A stretch of DNA of 64,000 nucleotides, taken from the NCBI RefSeq assembly GCF_010668805.1, contig NZ_WUFT01000001.1:186001-250000 (forward strand). The letters run 5' to 3'. The DNA comes from Rhizobium phaseoli (GTDB lineage: Bacteria > Pseudomonadota > Alphaproteobacteria > Rhizobiales > Rhizobiaceae). Shown here piece after piece: positions 51,794 through 62,038 of the stretch. The stretch's first letter is position 1. Each line of letters starts with the position of its first letter. The translations under genes were made by a program, and so were the position numbers. The notes under the pieces are model-generated. The model had not been told where the DNA came from, did not search any database, and was given only the letters and a program-made list of their open reading frames with translations.

Positions 51794-53326
51794 ATGGTCG
51801 CGCGTGTCAGTACGGTGGCATTTCAGGGCATCGAAGGTGTGCCGGTCGAGGTCCAGGTCATGGTCGCTCCCGGCAAAGTCGGCATGCAGATCGTCGGCCT
51901 GCCTGATAAGGCGGTGGCTGAAAGCCGCGAGCGTGTGCAGGCCGCCCTTCACGCCTCCGGCCTGGCGCTGCCGGCCAAGCGGGTGACCGTCAACCTGGCG
52001 CCGGCCGATCTGCCGAAAGAAGGCTCGCATTTCGACCTGCCGATCGCCCTCGCCCTGATGGCCGCACTCGGCGCGATTCCCGCCGCCGCATTGGCGGACT
52101 ATGTCGTCGTCGGGGAGCTCAACCTCGACGGCACGATCGCCGCCATATCTGGCGCACTGCCGGCCGCCATCGGCGCCAATGGGCTCGGCAAGGGGCTGAT
52201 CTGCCCGGCCGAAAGCGGCGCCGAGGCTGCCTGGGCCGGCGCCGAGGTCAATATCCTCGCACCGCGCAGCCTGATTGCCCTTGCCAACCATTTCCGCGGC
52301 ACGCAGGTCCTTTCTAGGCCGGAAGCATCGATCCGCGCCAATGCCGCCAATCTGCCCGATCTTGCCGAGATCAAGGGCCAGGAAAGCGCCAAGCGCGCGC
52401 TTGAGGTCGCGGCCGCCGGCGGCCATAATCTGCTGATGGTCGGTCCTCCCGGTTCCGGCAAGTCGATGCTGGCGTCAAGGCTGCCGTCGATCCTGCCGCC
52501 GCTCTCGGCCGCTGAACTGCTTGAAGTGTCGATGGTCCATTCGATCGCCGGCCAGCTCTCCGGCGGCAAACTTTCCGACCGCCGGCCCTTCCGCACCCCG
52601 CACCATTCCGCCACCATGGCGGCGCTGGTCGGCGGCGGCATCCGCGCCCGGCCGGGCGAAGCCTCGCTTGCCCATCACGGCGTGCTCTTCCTCGACGAGT
52701 TTCCCGAATTCACCCCGCAGGCGCTCGATGCATTGCGCCAGCCGCTCGAAGGCGGCGAATGCGTCATTGCGCGTGCCAATCACCGCGTTTCCTATCCGGC
52801 GAAGTTCCAGCTGATCGCGGCAATGAACCCCTGCCGCTGTGGCATGGCAGGCGAACCCGGCCACACCTGCGCCCGCGGTCCGCGCTGCATGAGCGATTAC
52901 CAGGCCCGCATCTCCGGCCCGCTGATGGACCGCATCGATATCCGCATCGACGTGCCGGCCGTCTCCGCTGCCGATCTGATCCGGCCGATGGCGGCCGAGG
53001 CCAGCGCCGACGTCGCCCGCCGCGTCGCCCGCGCCCGCGAAATCCAGCAGCAGCGCTTCGAGGCCGCCGGCGCCAAGGGCATCGGCACCAACGCCCGCTG
53101 CTCCACCGCGATGATCGAGAAGCTCGCCGAACCCGACGCCGGCGGCCTGCAGCTCTTGCGCGACGCCGCCGAAAAAATGAAATTCTCCGCCCGCGGCTAC
53201 CACCGCGTCCTCAAGGTCGCCCGAACCCTCGCCGACCTCGACGGCAAACCGACGGTCGGCCGAATGCATCTGGCTGAGGCGATCTCCTACAGGATTGCGG
53301 GTGAGAGGCTGACGGTAGCTGCGTGA
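51794..53326 (+). CDS. comM: YifB/ComM family Mg-chelatase-like AAA+ ATPase
   Basis: AAA+ protein of 510 residues. N-terminal lon-protease-like domain (RVSTVAFQGIEGVPVEVQVM, IVGLPDKAVAESRERVQAAL, LPKEGSHFDLPIAL); ATPase with Walker A MVGPPGSGKSMLASRLP and Walker B GVLFLDEFPEF; a cysteine zinc cluster NPCRCGMAGEPGHTCARGPR; and the C-terminal Mg-chelatase part. In Haemophilus and Vibrio ComM drives branch migration in natural transformation. Start at 51794 (MVARVSTVAF) as for the family. Confidence 0.95.
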   Translation: MVARVSTVAFQGIEGVPVEVQVMVAPGKVGMQIVGLPDKAVAESRERVQAALHASGLALPAKRVTVNLAPADLPKEGSHFDLPIALALMAALGAIPAAALADYVVVGELNLDGTIAAISGALPAAIGANGLGKGLICPAESGAEAAWAGAEVNILAPRSLIALANHFRGTQVLSRPEASIRANAANLPDLAEIKGQESAKRALEVAAAGGHNLLMVGPPGSGKSMLASRLPSILPPLSAAELLEVSMVHSIAGQLSGGKLSDRRPFRTPHHSATMAALVGGGIRARPGEASLAHHGVLFLDEFPEFTPQALDALRQPLEGGECVIARANHRVSYPAKFQLIAAMNPCRCGMAGEPGHTCARGPRCMSDYQARISGPLMDRIDIRIDVPAVSAADLIRPMAAEASADVARRVARAREIQQQRFEAAGAKGIGTNARCSTAMIEKLAEPDAGGLQLLRDAAEKMKFSARGYHRVLKVARTLADLDGKPTVGRMHLAEAISYRIAGERLTVAA

Positions 53327-53523
53327 GAAGAGAGAACGTTCTGACAGCGAGAGCGCCAAAAGCCGCTGCCAGCTGCCATGTGATTGCGGTGAAAGCCGGC
53401 GTCCCCTCGACCTCGCCTGATTTGCTAGTGTCCACCTATTCAGCATGAAATTTTCGTCGGAAAGGGTTGTATTACTACACTCGCCTACGATTATTCTGGT
53501 TACGCATCAAATGCGGGAGCCCA

Positions 53524-54387
53524 ATGTCTAACTTCCTTTCCCAATTGTGGCACAGAGTTCCATGGGCTTCGCTCACACCATTCATCGGCGCAATCGCAAC
53601 AGTTATCGCAGCCACCTTAGGTGCTCTGGTTGTCATTTGGCAGAATGCCAAGCAAGCCAAACGCGCCACCGCGCAGGTTAGACATACCGAAGCGCTCAAA
53701 CTGAGAATGCAAATTTACAAAGAGATTGTTGATCTGTGTCATAACGCGGTTGATGCAGAGGTGTCATATTCGTCCTACGCTCGCGGGTTTGTCACTGACC
53801 TAAAGCTCTACAGGGAGATGTCGCAGGCAGGCCTAAATTGGCGCATCCCGAAGGCTCGGGCACCGGCTTTGTTCGAAGAGCAGGGGCGCTTCAGCCAGGC
53901 GGCAATAGCCCTGATCTCCTTGACTGAGCGATGGGGCGTCATCCATCCAGGCCTTGAAATGTACCGTACAGCTTTCAACGTCGCGCTGCATGACGAGGGC
54001 ATCGCGTTCACCCCGTACCGCAGTCTCGCAATTCGCTTGATGCCAGCGGAGAACCCGAATAGTCCTCAACAAGGATCGCTTTTTCCGTGGACCTTGCCGG
54101 ATGCCGCTACCATTCAAGGGCTCGAAGTAGCGACCGACGCGCTCATCAACGCGATTGATAGCTTCGGTGGCTTCATCTACGACTTCCAAATCGACATGCA
54201 GAACCTCCTCGTGGGTGAGTTATTCGAACATCGAATTGCTCCACGCGAGCCTCTTGACCCTAAGGTCGTTGTCGCTCGGCTTGATGATTGGAAAAAGATG
54301 AAAGGGTATTTCGAAAACAGCACGGCGTGGGGGAAGATGAAGAATGACACAGAAGCACGAGTGCGCACATCAAACGAAGGACGTTGA
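53524..54387 (+). CDS. unrecognised membrane-anchored protein, probably acquired
   Basis: Protein of 287 residues that I do not recognise. Near the N-terminus there is one transmembrane segment (FIGAIATVIAATLGALVVIW), then a helical, likely coiled-coil stretch (NAKQAKRATAQVRHTEALKL), then a soluble part with no motif I can name. ATG 53524 has GGGAG before it. Base composition is lower in GC than its neighbours comM and cysK, and codon use has more A/T at third positions, so horizontal origin is likely. It could be an anchored sensor or defence effector, but nothing proves that. Confidence 0.75.
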   Translation: MSNFLSQLWHRVPWASLTPFIGAIATVIAATLGALVVIWQNAKQAKRATAQVRHTEALKLRMQIYKEIVDLCHNAVDAEVSYSSYARGFVTDLKLYREMSQAGLNWRIPKARAPALFEEQGRFSQAAIALISLTERWGVIHPGLEMYRTAFNVALHDEGIAFTPYRSLAIRLMPAENPNSPQQGSLFPWTLPDAATIQGLEVATDALINAIDSFGGFIYDFQIDMQNLLVGELFEHRIAPREPLDPKVVVARLDDWKKMKGYFENSTAWGKMKNDTEARVRTSNEGR

Positions 54388-54495
54388 GCGCGAGGGCTCG
54401 GTCAATTGCTACAAAGAGATAGAGCTTGCCCTCGGCCGTCTACACCTCGAATAACCTACGAGCATGAACGACCGAGAGCCCCGCCAATGCCTGCG

Positions 54496-55458
<963 letters not shown>

Positions 55459-55601
55459 GGATGCTCTCCCTTTGAAATCCTGCGCCTGAAATCGAGGGGA
55501 GAATAGGGTCAAAGACCGGAAGAGGCCAGACCGCGATCACCCGAGGGAGCGGCGCGCGGAGAAAAAAACCTTTGAAAACCGGTTCTTGCCGGATGTTTAT
55601 T

Positions 55602-56219
55602 TCAGGCCGCCCGGGTGGCGATGAAGGCCGCCGTGCCGGCCAGGATGCCTGAAGCAACCCGGTTCAGCGCCTGCAGGGCGCGCGGTCGCTTCAGCATCGT
55701 GCGGGCCCGCGAGGCCAGCAGCATATAGGGCACCAGGACCACGATCAGCACCACGAAGGTCACTGCGAGCAGCAGCGCATAGTCACCCAGTCCGATATTG
55801 CCGATATCGATCAGCGTCGGCGCAAGCGCGACATAAAACAGCATCGTCTTCGGATTGCCGAGCGTCACCAGCAGGCCGGAAAGGAAGGACAGGCCGATAT
55901 TGCTGGATTTCCGCGCCTCGATGTCCTGCGGCAGCAGCCCCGTCGTCCAGAGTTTCCAGGCGATATAGCCGAGATAGAGGGCGCCGGCGATCTTGATGAC
56001 GATGAACACCTCGGTGAAGGTCTGCGCCACGAAGGCAAGGCCGAGAATGACCGCGGTCAGATAGGTCATATCGCCGAGCACCAGGCCGAGGCCCATGAAA
56101 AAGGTCTCGCGGAAATTCGAGCCGAGCGCGCGGGCGACGATCGCGGTAATCCCGGGTCCGGGGATGGCGGCTGCGATGAACAGCGCTCCGGCATAGGCGA
56201 TCAGGGCGGTAAGGCTCAT
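55602..56219 (-). CDS. LysE family amino-acid exporter
   Basis: Inner-membrane exporter of the LysE/RhtB family, 205 residues with five or six hydrophobic segments. Typical: LFIAAAIPGPGITAIVARAL, GLGLVLGDMTYLTAVILG, YLGYIAWKLW and LGNPKTMLFYVALAPTLI. Exports an amino acid or homoserine-like compound; which one is unknown. It lies 143 bases upstream of cysK on the same strand. Cotranscription is possible. Confidence 0.93.
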   Translation of the reverse strand: MSLTALIAYAGALFIAAAIPGPGITAIVARALGSNFRETFFMGLGLVLGDMTYLTAVILGLAFVAQTFTEVFIVIKIAGALYLGYIAWKLWTTGLLPQDIEARKSSNIGLSFLSGLLVTLGNPKTMLFYVALAPTLIDIGNIGLGDYALLLAVTFVVLIVVLVPYMLLASRARTMLKRPRALQALNRVASGILAGTAAFIATRAA

Positions 56220-56452
56220 CTTTGATATCCACTGGATTGCGCGATCTCTCTATAGGCGCGCGTCGCCGCCTCATCAATGCTTCGGCGCTGATCGGTCCAT
56301 AACCATAAGGAATAGGTCTGTTGAACGATAAGCCACTTGGAAAGCGATCCGGCCTTGCTAGTTTTCTCTCTGCACGCGCGCCATCGGCAGCCTTCGCGCT
56401 TCCCGAAAAGACCGACGGCGCCGTCGAGATTTCATCACCAAGGAGAAAATGA

Positions 56453-56971
56453 ATGTCCCCGTCCTCAGCCGAGACCCGCAGACTTTCGCCGCTCAAGACG
56501 CCATCCACCCTGCCGACCAATGCCGTCACCGATATTTCGGCGGCGCTGACCGCGCTGCTTGCCGATGTCTTCACCCTTTATATGAAAACCAAAAACTTCC
56601 ACTGGCACATGTCCGGCCCGCATTTCCGCGATTATCACCTGCTGCTCGACGAACAGGCAGAGCAGATCTTCGCCATGACCGACGACATTGCCGAGCGCGC
56701 CCGCAAGATCGGCGGCGTGACGCTGCGCTCCATCGGCCAGATCGCCCGCCAGCAGCGCATAACCGATAATGACGCCGATTTCGTCACGGCCGAGGACATG
56801 CTGTCGGAACTGCGCGAGGACAATGGTCAGCTCGTTTCGCTGCTGCGCGAGGTGCATGGTCTCTGCGACGAGCATAATGATGTCGCAACCGCCAGTCTGA
56901 TCGAGAACTGGATCGACGAGGGTGAGCGCCGCACCTGGTTCCTGTTCGAAACGACTCGGCGGCAGAAATAA
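56453..56971 (+). CDS. dps: Dps-family ferritin-like protein
   Basis: DNA-protecting ferritin-like protein of 172 residues that stores iron and uses hydrogen peroxide to oxidise it. The ferroxidase centre motif is in KTKNFHWHMSGPHFRDYHLL with LDEQAEQIFAMTDDIAERA. The N-terminal tail is charged, as in DNA-binding Dps. ATG 56453 has AAGGAG at 7 bases; a nearby ATG (56449) is in another frame. Single gene. Confidence 0.92.
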   Translation: MSPSSAETRRLSPLKTPSTLPTNAVTDISAALTALLADVFTLYMKTKNFHWHMSGPHFRDYHLLLDEQAEQIFAMTDDIAERARKIGGVTLRSIGQIARQQRITDNDADFVTAEDMLSELREDNGQLVSLLREVHGLCDEHNDVATASLIENWIDEGERRTWFLFETTRRQK

Positions 56972-57015
56972 TATCGGTAGCCGGGCGGGTGTCATATGTG
57001 CGCCACGCCCGGCTC

Positions 57016-57918
57016 TTAGCCCTGCAGCGCCCGCGGCCGCAGCCATCTTGGGCTCCAGCCGAGGTTCATGCCGGCGGCGGCAATGAGGATGATTGCGGCG
57101 CCGGCGATCTGCATCGGCTGCAGCGCGTGGCCGAAGGCCAGCCGGTCGACGAGGATCGCCGCGATCGGATAGAGGAAGGAGAGGGCGCCGGTGAGGTGCG
57201 TCGGCAGCCTCTGGATGGCGCCATAGAGCAGCACATACATCAGGCCGGTATGGACGACGCCGACGATAATCAGGATCGCCCATGTCCCCACATCCGTGGG
57301 CGGATGCGAAAAGTCGGTCATCGGCGCCAGCATCAGCATGCCGGTCGCGACCTGGATCAGCGCGATCAGATGCGGCGGCGTGCCCTTCAGCCATTTCGCG
57401 GCGAGCGCTGCGAGCGCGTAGAAGAAAGCCGCGCCCAGCGCCATCAGGATACCGAGGCCGTAGCCGTCCAGCGCATCGCCGCTTCCACCTGGTTTCCCCT
57501 GAACGATCGCCATCATGCCGGCGAAGGCGAGCACCAGCCAGAACAGCTTGGTCGCGGTGATCTTTTCGCCGAGAAACAGCGCGCCGAGCACCAGCAGCAT
57601 GAAGGGCTGGGTGTTGTAGACGGTCGTGGCGACCGAGATCGTCGCATGCGAGTAGGAGGCAAACAGCAGCAGCCAGTTCAAGACGATGGCGACGCCGCCG
57701 AAGACGGCGATGCCGAAGGTACGAAGCGTCAGAATACCGGGCCGCAGCAGCCCGAGGGCGCCGCAGATGACGAGCAGGGTGAGCGCGCCGAACAGGCAGC
57801 GCCAGAAAACCACGCCGCTGACCGGCTGGCCGGACATGACGACGAACCAGCCGATCGTCCCCGAGATCAGCATCGCTGCCGTCATTTCCGCCGTGCCTCT
57901 TTTGATGTCGCTGCCCAT
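57016..57918 (-). CDS. EamA/DMT family transporter
   Basis: Drug/metabolite transporter of 300 residues with ten predicted membrane segments in two EamA repeats (WRCLFGALTLLVICGALG, TVYNTQPFMLLVLGALFLGE, then GALSFLYPIAAILVDRLAFG). ATG 57918 is preceded by GGAGGTGATC, a near-perfect ribosome-binding site, and fixes the start. Divergent from an Lrp/AsnC gene, a frequent pairing for amino-acid exporters. Confidence 0.93.
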   Translation of the reverse strand: MGSDIKRGTAEMTAAMLISGTIGWFVVMSGQPVSGVVFWRCLFGALTLLVICGALGLLRPGILTLRTFGIAVFGGVAIVLNWLLLFASYSHATISVATTVYNTQPFMLLVLGALFLGEKITATKLFWLVLAFAGMMAIVQGKPGGSGDALDGYGLGILMALGAAFFYALAALAAKWLKGTPPHLIALIQVATGMLMLAPMTDFSHPPTDVGTWAILIIVGVVHTGLMYVLLYGAIQRLPTHLTGALSFLYPIAAILVDRLAFGHALQPMQIAGAAIILIAAAGMNLGWSPRWLRPRALQG

Positions 57919-58030
57919 GATCACCTCCGTTTTCAGTGACATCAGAATATTGCAGCGACAGGCGATTTTATATAAGGATAGGAAGGAAGGCGATCGATCT
58001 TGCCTAATCATGAGAGGGAAAATTGACTCA

Positions 58031-58495
58031 ATGGCTAATGATGCGCAATCGCTGGATGACATCGATCAGGCCATTCTGGAAGCCTTGGCCGGCAATGCGC
58101 GCATCTCGCTGAAGGAGCTGGCGCAGCAGGTGGGGCTTTCCTCGCCGAGTGCTGCCGAGCGCCTGCGGCGGCTGGAGGAGCGCGGCGTCATTAAGGCTTT
58201 CACCATCGATCTCGACCCCGCCGCCGTCGGTTATCCCCTGCAGGCGATCGTCCGTGTGCGGCCGCTGCCGGGGCAGCTGCACATCGTCGAGCGCATCATC
58301 CAGGACATTCCCGAAATCGTCGAATGCGACAAGGTGACCGGCGAGGATTGTTTCATCGCCCGCCTGGTCATCCGCTCGATGGCGGAGCTCGACGGTCTCC
58401 TCGACAGGGTCGCCGAACGGGCGGAAACCAACACCGCGATGATCAAGGCCTCGCCCGTCAAACGCCGCCTGCCGCCGCTGTCTCGGAAAAAGTAA
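58031..58495 (+). CDS. Lrp/AsnC family transcriptional regulator
   Basis: Regulator of 154 residues. DNA-binding domain: DDIDQAILEALAGNARISLK, then LAQQVGLSSPSAAERLRRLE. The RAM ligand-binding domain follows (YPLQAIVRVRPLPGQLHIVE, VTGEDCFIARLVIRSMAELD). An ATG at 58010 in the same frame is possible; 58031 has AGGGAA before it. It probably controls the divergent DMT transporter in response to an amino acid. Confidence 0.93.
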   Translation: MANDAQSLDDIDQAILEALAGNARISLKELAQQVGLSSPSAAERLRRLEERGVIKAFTIDLDPAAVGYPLQAIVRVRPLPGQLHIVERIIQDIPEIVECDKVTGEDCFIARLVIRSMAELDGLLDRVAERAETNTAMIKASPVKRRLPPLSRKK

Positions 58496-58572
58496 ACTCG
58501 GCACGTGCCTCCAATGCATGTCGCCCGAAAGTGTGCAGCGATTCCCAACGACACGCATCAAAATAAAGAGCT

Positions 58573-59472
58573 TTAGAAATCCGCCATCGGCGACAGCATC
58601 GCCGGAAAATGCGGGACCTCATCGCCGAGCCCGCGCAGCATCAACACCGTGCCGCTGTTTACCGGCTGCGGGGCACCCGCCCAGCCTAGCTTGTCGGGAC
58701 GGAAAAACACCTCGACGGCGGCGGAGGCGATGTCGAGCCCGCCGAGGATTTCTTCAATTGTCGGGATCTCCGTCGCCACGACATCGAGAAGGCTGAAGCG
58801 GCCCGCCGCATCCATCTTCCAGGCGATGATAGCCTGCCGGTCTTCCAGCAAGCTGACGCGGACATCGGGATCGAGCTGCGTATTGATGAGAAACATCGCC
58901 GCGTTGACTGTCACCGACAGCGACGACGAAACCGGGCTTCGCGCTTTCAGCAGCGATTGCAGCAGAGCAAGATCATCGGCATTGCTCGGCGTAAGCAGCC
59001 GGGCGGTGCCTGAAAAAATCGAGGGGTCTGGTGCCGCTCCTTCATATCGATGCTGCGGTATCGCGCGAAAACCATACGCTTCGTAGAGCGACGGCTTGTC
59101 GGTGTAGAGGATGACGGCTTCAAAACCCTGCCGCTCGCACCAGTCGAGCGCCTTCACCGTCAGATCACGATAGAGCCCGCGGCCACGCCATGGCGGCCGC
59201 ACCGCACCCGATTGCAGCCCGGCGGCATGGATTATCCGGCCGTTGAGGACGAAGGGCAGTGCAAAGGCCGAGATATTGGCCGCAAGTGCGCCCTCGGCAT
59301 CGAACCAGCCGAACGGCATACTGGTGGGATCGGGGCCGCCGAGCTGCTGCAGCGGGCCGATATCGATGCCGAAAATATCCTGGAGCAGGCAGACCAAGGC
59401 CGCCCAACCGGCCGGATCGCCGAAATAATCCTGGCGGAAGGTCAGGCCCGCGCTGTCGGGGCGCTTGTTCAT
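58573..59472 (-). CDS. GNAT family N-acetyltransferase
   Basis: Acetyltransferase-like protein of 299 residues. The acetyl-CoA-binding core is AAGLQSGAVRPPWRGRGLYR (RxxGxG form) then AVILYTDKPSLYEAYGFRAI. The C-terminal half is an extra domain of the type seen in larger GNAT proteins. The start ATG (59472) overlaps the dut stop by one base; a GTG lies directly before. The substrate is unknown. Confidence 0.9.
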   Translation of the reverse strand: MNKRPDSAGLTFRQDYFGDPAGWAALVCLLQDIFGIDIGPLQQLGGPDPTSMPFGWFDAEGALAANISAFALPFVLNGRIIHAAGLQSGAVRPPWRGRGLYRDLTVKALDWCERQGFEAVILYTDKPSLYEAYGFRAIPQHRYEGAAPDPSIFSGTARLLTPSNADDLALLQSLLKARSPVSSSLSVTVNAAMFLINTQLDPDVRVSLLEDRQAIIAWKMDAAGRFSLLDVVATEIPTIEEILGGLDIASAAVEVFFRPDKLGWAGAPQPVNSGTVLMLRGLGDEVPHFPAMLSPMADF

Positions 59473-59948
59473 CACACGCCGGTGGAGCCGAAGCCGCCGG
59501 CGCCGCGTGTCGTTTCGCTTGCCGCGGCACTTTCGGCCACCCGCGCCTGGCTCACCGGCGCGATCACCATCTGGGCGATGCGCATGCCGCGCTCGACGGT
59601 GAAGGCTTCCTCGCCGAGATTGGCGAGCAGCACCTTCACCTCGCCGCGATAGTCGCTGTCGACGGTGCCTGGCGAATTCAGGCAGGTAATGCCGTGTTTG
59701 AAGGCAAGGCCGGAGCGTGGCCGCACCTGACCCTCGAACCCCTCGGGGATCTCGAAGATGAAGCCGGTCGGCACCAGCGCCCGTTTGCCGGGCAGCAGCG
59801 TCAGCGGTGCTGCCGCGTCGACGGCGGCGCGCAGGTCCATGCCGGCTGCCCCCTTGCTTTCATAGGCAGGCAGGTCGAGGCCTTCGCCATTGGCCAGGCG
59901 GATGAGGTTCAGCGTCGGGCGCGTATCGTGATGAATGGTCATGCCCAT
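59472..59948 (-). CDS. dut: deoxyuridine 5'-triphosphate nucleotidohydrolase
   Basis: dUTPase of 158 residues, hydrolysing dUTP to dUMP and keeping uracil out of DNA; a trimer. The five motifs can be followed: [54 protein letters not shown] and the flexible [11 protein letters not shown]. Start at 59948, or 59942 for MTIHHD. Directly followed by the GNAT gene with one base overlap. Confidence 0.97.
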   Translation of the reverse strand: MGMTIHHDTRPTLNLIRLANGEGLDLPAYESKGAAGMDLRAAVDAAAPLTLLPGKRALVPTGFIFEIPEGFEGQVRPRSGLAFKHGITCLNSPGTVDSDYRGEVKVLLANLGEEAFTVERGMRIAQMVIAPVSQARVAESAAASETTRGAGGFGSTGV

Positions 59949-60031
59949 TACTTTGCGCCCGGAGCGCCGAGGTCAATTGCAAAGCCGGGCTTTAATCGTT
60001 AGATACGCGGCAATTCCACAGGATTCATAGT

Positions 60032-61615
60032 ATGGCCGAAAGTCTCGCCGAGGCGGTTTCCCGCCGCCGCACATTCGCTATTATCGCCCACCCGGACGCG
60101 GGCAAGACGACGCTCACCGAAAAGCTGCTGCTGTTCGGCGGCGCCATTCAGCTTGCCGGCGAAGTCAAGGCGAAGAAGGATCGCATGCAGACGCGCTCCG
60201 ACTGGATGAAGATCGAGCGCGAGCGCGGCATCTCCGTCGTCACCTCGGTGATGACCTTCGAATATAACGACAATGTCTTCAACATCCTCGACACGCCAGG
60301 CCACGAGGATTTCGCCGACGACACCTATCGCACGCTGACCGCCGTCGATGCCGCCGTCATGGTCATCGATGCCGCCAAGGGCATCGAGCCACGCACGCTG
60401 AAGCTTTTCGAAGTCTGCCGCATGCGCGATATCCCGATCATCACCTTCATCAACAAGATGGACCGCGAAAGCCGCGATCCCTTCGAGATTCTTGACGAGG
60501 TGGAAGAAAAGCTGGCGCTGGATACGGCGCCGATCACCTGGCCGATCGGCCGCTCGAAGACCTTCTGCGGCTCCTACAATATCGCTGCCAACACGGTGCG
60601 CGGCTCGGATACCGAAATCGAGGGAACGCCGGTCGACGGCCCGCAGAGCGTTGCCGGCCGGCTGCCGGAAAACGAGCGCCAGGTCTTCGTCGAGGAGACC
60701 GAACTGGCGATCGAGGCCTGCCGCCCCTTCGACCGCCAATCCTTCCTGGAAGGTCATATGACGCCGGTTTTCTTCGGCTCGGCGCTGCGCAATTACGGCG
60801 TCCGCGACCTGATCAACGCGCTCGGTGAATTTGCGCCGCCGCCGCGCGACCAGGTTGCCGATACCAGGACGGTGCATGCGACCGACGACAAGATGACCGC
60901 CTTCGTCTTCAAGATCCAGGCCAACATGGACCCCAACCACCGCGACCGCATCGCCTTTGCCCGCATCTGCTCCGGCAAGCTCGAGCGCGGCATGAAGGCA
61001 AGGCTTGCCCGCACCGGCAAGCAGCTCGGCCTGACGGCGCCGCAATTCTTCTTCGCCTCGCAGCGCCAGCTCGCCGACACCGCCTATGCCGGCGATGTCG
61101 TCGGCATTCCCAATCACGGGACGCTGCGCATCGGCGATACGCTGACCGAAGGCGAATCGTTGGTCTTCCAGGGCGTGCCGAACTTCTCGCCCGAGATCCT
61201 GCGCCGCGTGCGCCTGGAAGACGCGATGAAGGCGAAAAAGCTGAAGGAAGCCCTGCAGCAGATGGCCGAAGAAGGCGTCGTCCAGTTGTTTTCGCCTGAG
61301 GACGGCTCACCGGCAATCGTCGGCGTCGTCGGCGCCCTGCAGCTCGACGTCCTGAAGGAGCGGCTGATGGCCGAATACGGCCTGCCGGTCTCCTTCGAAA
61401 TGTCGCGCTTCTCCGTCTGCCGCTGGATTTCGGCCGATCAGACGGCCGATCTGGAAAAATTCCTCACCGTCAAACGCGGCGATATCGCCCGCGATCTCGA
61501 CGGCGATCCGGTCTTCCTCGCCCAGGACGGTTTCTCGCTGCGCTACGAGTCCGAACGCCATCCGGCGATCAAGATGGTCGCCATCAAAGAATATCACGCC
61601 GCCAAGGCGGCGTGA
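60032..61615 (+). CDS. prfC: peptide chain release factor 3
   Basis: Translational GTPase RF3 (527 residues) that removes RF1/RF2 from the ribosome. G1 is IIAHPDAGKTTLTEKLL, G3 DTPGHEDF, G4 NKMD. The effector loop ERERGISVVTSVMTFEY and the C-terminal RF3-specific domain (FEMSRFSVCRWI) are present. Its last codons and stop lie within a strong GC-rich palindrome (61592-61617). Converges on the GFA gene. Confidence 0.97.
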   Translation: MAESLAEAVSRRRTFAIIAHPDAGKTTLTEKLLLFGGAIQLAGEVKAKKDRMQTRSDWMKIERERGISVVTSVMTFEYNDNVFNILDTPGHEDFADDTYRTLTAVDAAVMVIDAAKGIEPRTLKLFEVCRMRDIPIITFINKMDRESRDPFEILDEVEEKLALDTAPITWPIGRSKTFCGSYNIAANTVRGSDTEIEGTPVDGPQSVAGRLPENERQVFVEETELAIEACRPFDRQSFLEGHMTPVFFGSALRNYGVRDLINALGEFAPPPRDQVADTRTVHATDDKMTAFVFKIQANMDPNHRDRIAFARICSGKLERGMKARLARTGKQLGLTAPQFFFASQRQLADTAYAGDVVGIPNHGTLRIGDTLTEGESLVFQGVPNFSPEILRRVRLEDAMKAKKLKEALQQMAEEGVVQLFSPEDGSPAIVGVVGALQLDVLKERLMAEYGLPVSFEMSRFSVCRWISADQTADLEKFLTVKRGDIARDLDGDPVFLAQDGFSLRYESERHPAIKMVAIKEYHAAKAA

Positions 61616-61617
61616 TA
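61592..61617. terminator. perfect palindrome over the prfC stop codon
   Basis: TATCACGCCGCC (61592-61603) and GGCGGCGTGATA (61606-61617) separated by AA: 12 perfect pairs. It includes the prfC stop (TGA) and ends 11 bases before the stop of the convergent GFA gene. Without a T-tract on either side, it is a plausible two-way terminator or mRNA 3'-end protector. Confidence 0.6.
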
Positions 61618-61628
61618 CCCTGCAGACT

Positions 61629-62030
61629 CTAATCCTCGCGATCGAACCGTGGCAGCGGCTCGATATTCTCCACCCAGGGCAGGGCCGACCGACACCATAT
61701 CTGTTTCCTTGGCGTGAGGTCTCGCCGCTGGTCGATGCCGCCAAGGCGGATGCCGATCGCGCCGCCGTCGCCATTGGTGCGGTAAAGCGGCGACCCGCAA
61801 TTCGGGCAGAAGAACTGCCGGCTGAGGCCGCCGCTGTCGCCATATTTGCTGTAGCCGCGCGGTTCGCCTGATGTGAGCGTGAAGCTTCCCGGCCGCGCTG
61901 GCGCGGTGATGCGATAGGCCGAACCTGTCAATCGCTGGCAATCGGTGCAATGGCAGATCGACACCCGCTCCGGATCGATCTCGGCCTGATAGCGGATCGC
62001 TCCGCAATGGCATCCTCCGGTGATATGCAT
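61629..62030 (-). CDS. GFA family protein
   Basis: GFA-family (glutathione-dependent formaldehyde-activating enzyme-like) zinc protein of 133 residues. Zinc cysteines: GGCHCGAIRY, CHCTDCQRLTG, FFCPNCGSPLYR. Few members have proven activity. ATG 62030 has GAGG six bases before; ATG 62036 lies directly after the same GAGG and is less likely. Same strand as, and just downstream of, the S10 peptidase gene. Confidence 0.9.
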   Translation of the reverse strand: MHITGGCHCGAIRYQAEIDPERVSICHCTDCQRLTGSAYRITAPARPGSFTLTSGEPRGYSKYGDSGGLSRQFFCPNCGSPLYRTNGDGGAIGIRLGGIDQRRDLTPRKQIWCRSALPWVENIEPLPRFDRED

Positions 62031-62038
62031 CGACATCC

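Noticed and set aside
53327..54495. Possible mobile-element insertion around the orphan gene
   Set aside because: No direct or inverted terminal repeats, integrase, transposase or tRNA site could be seen at the borders.
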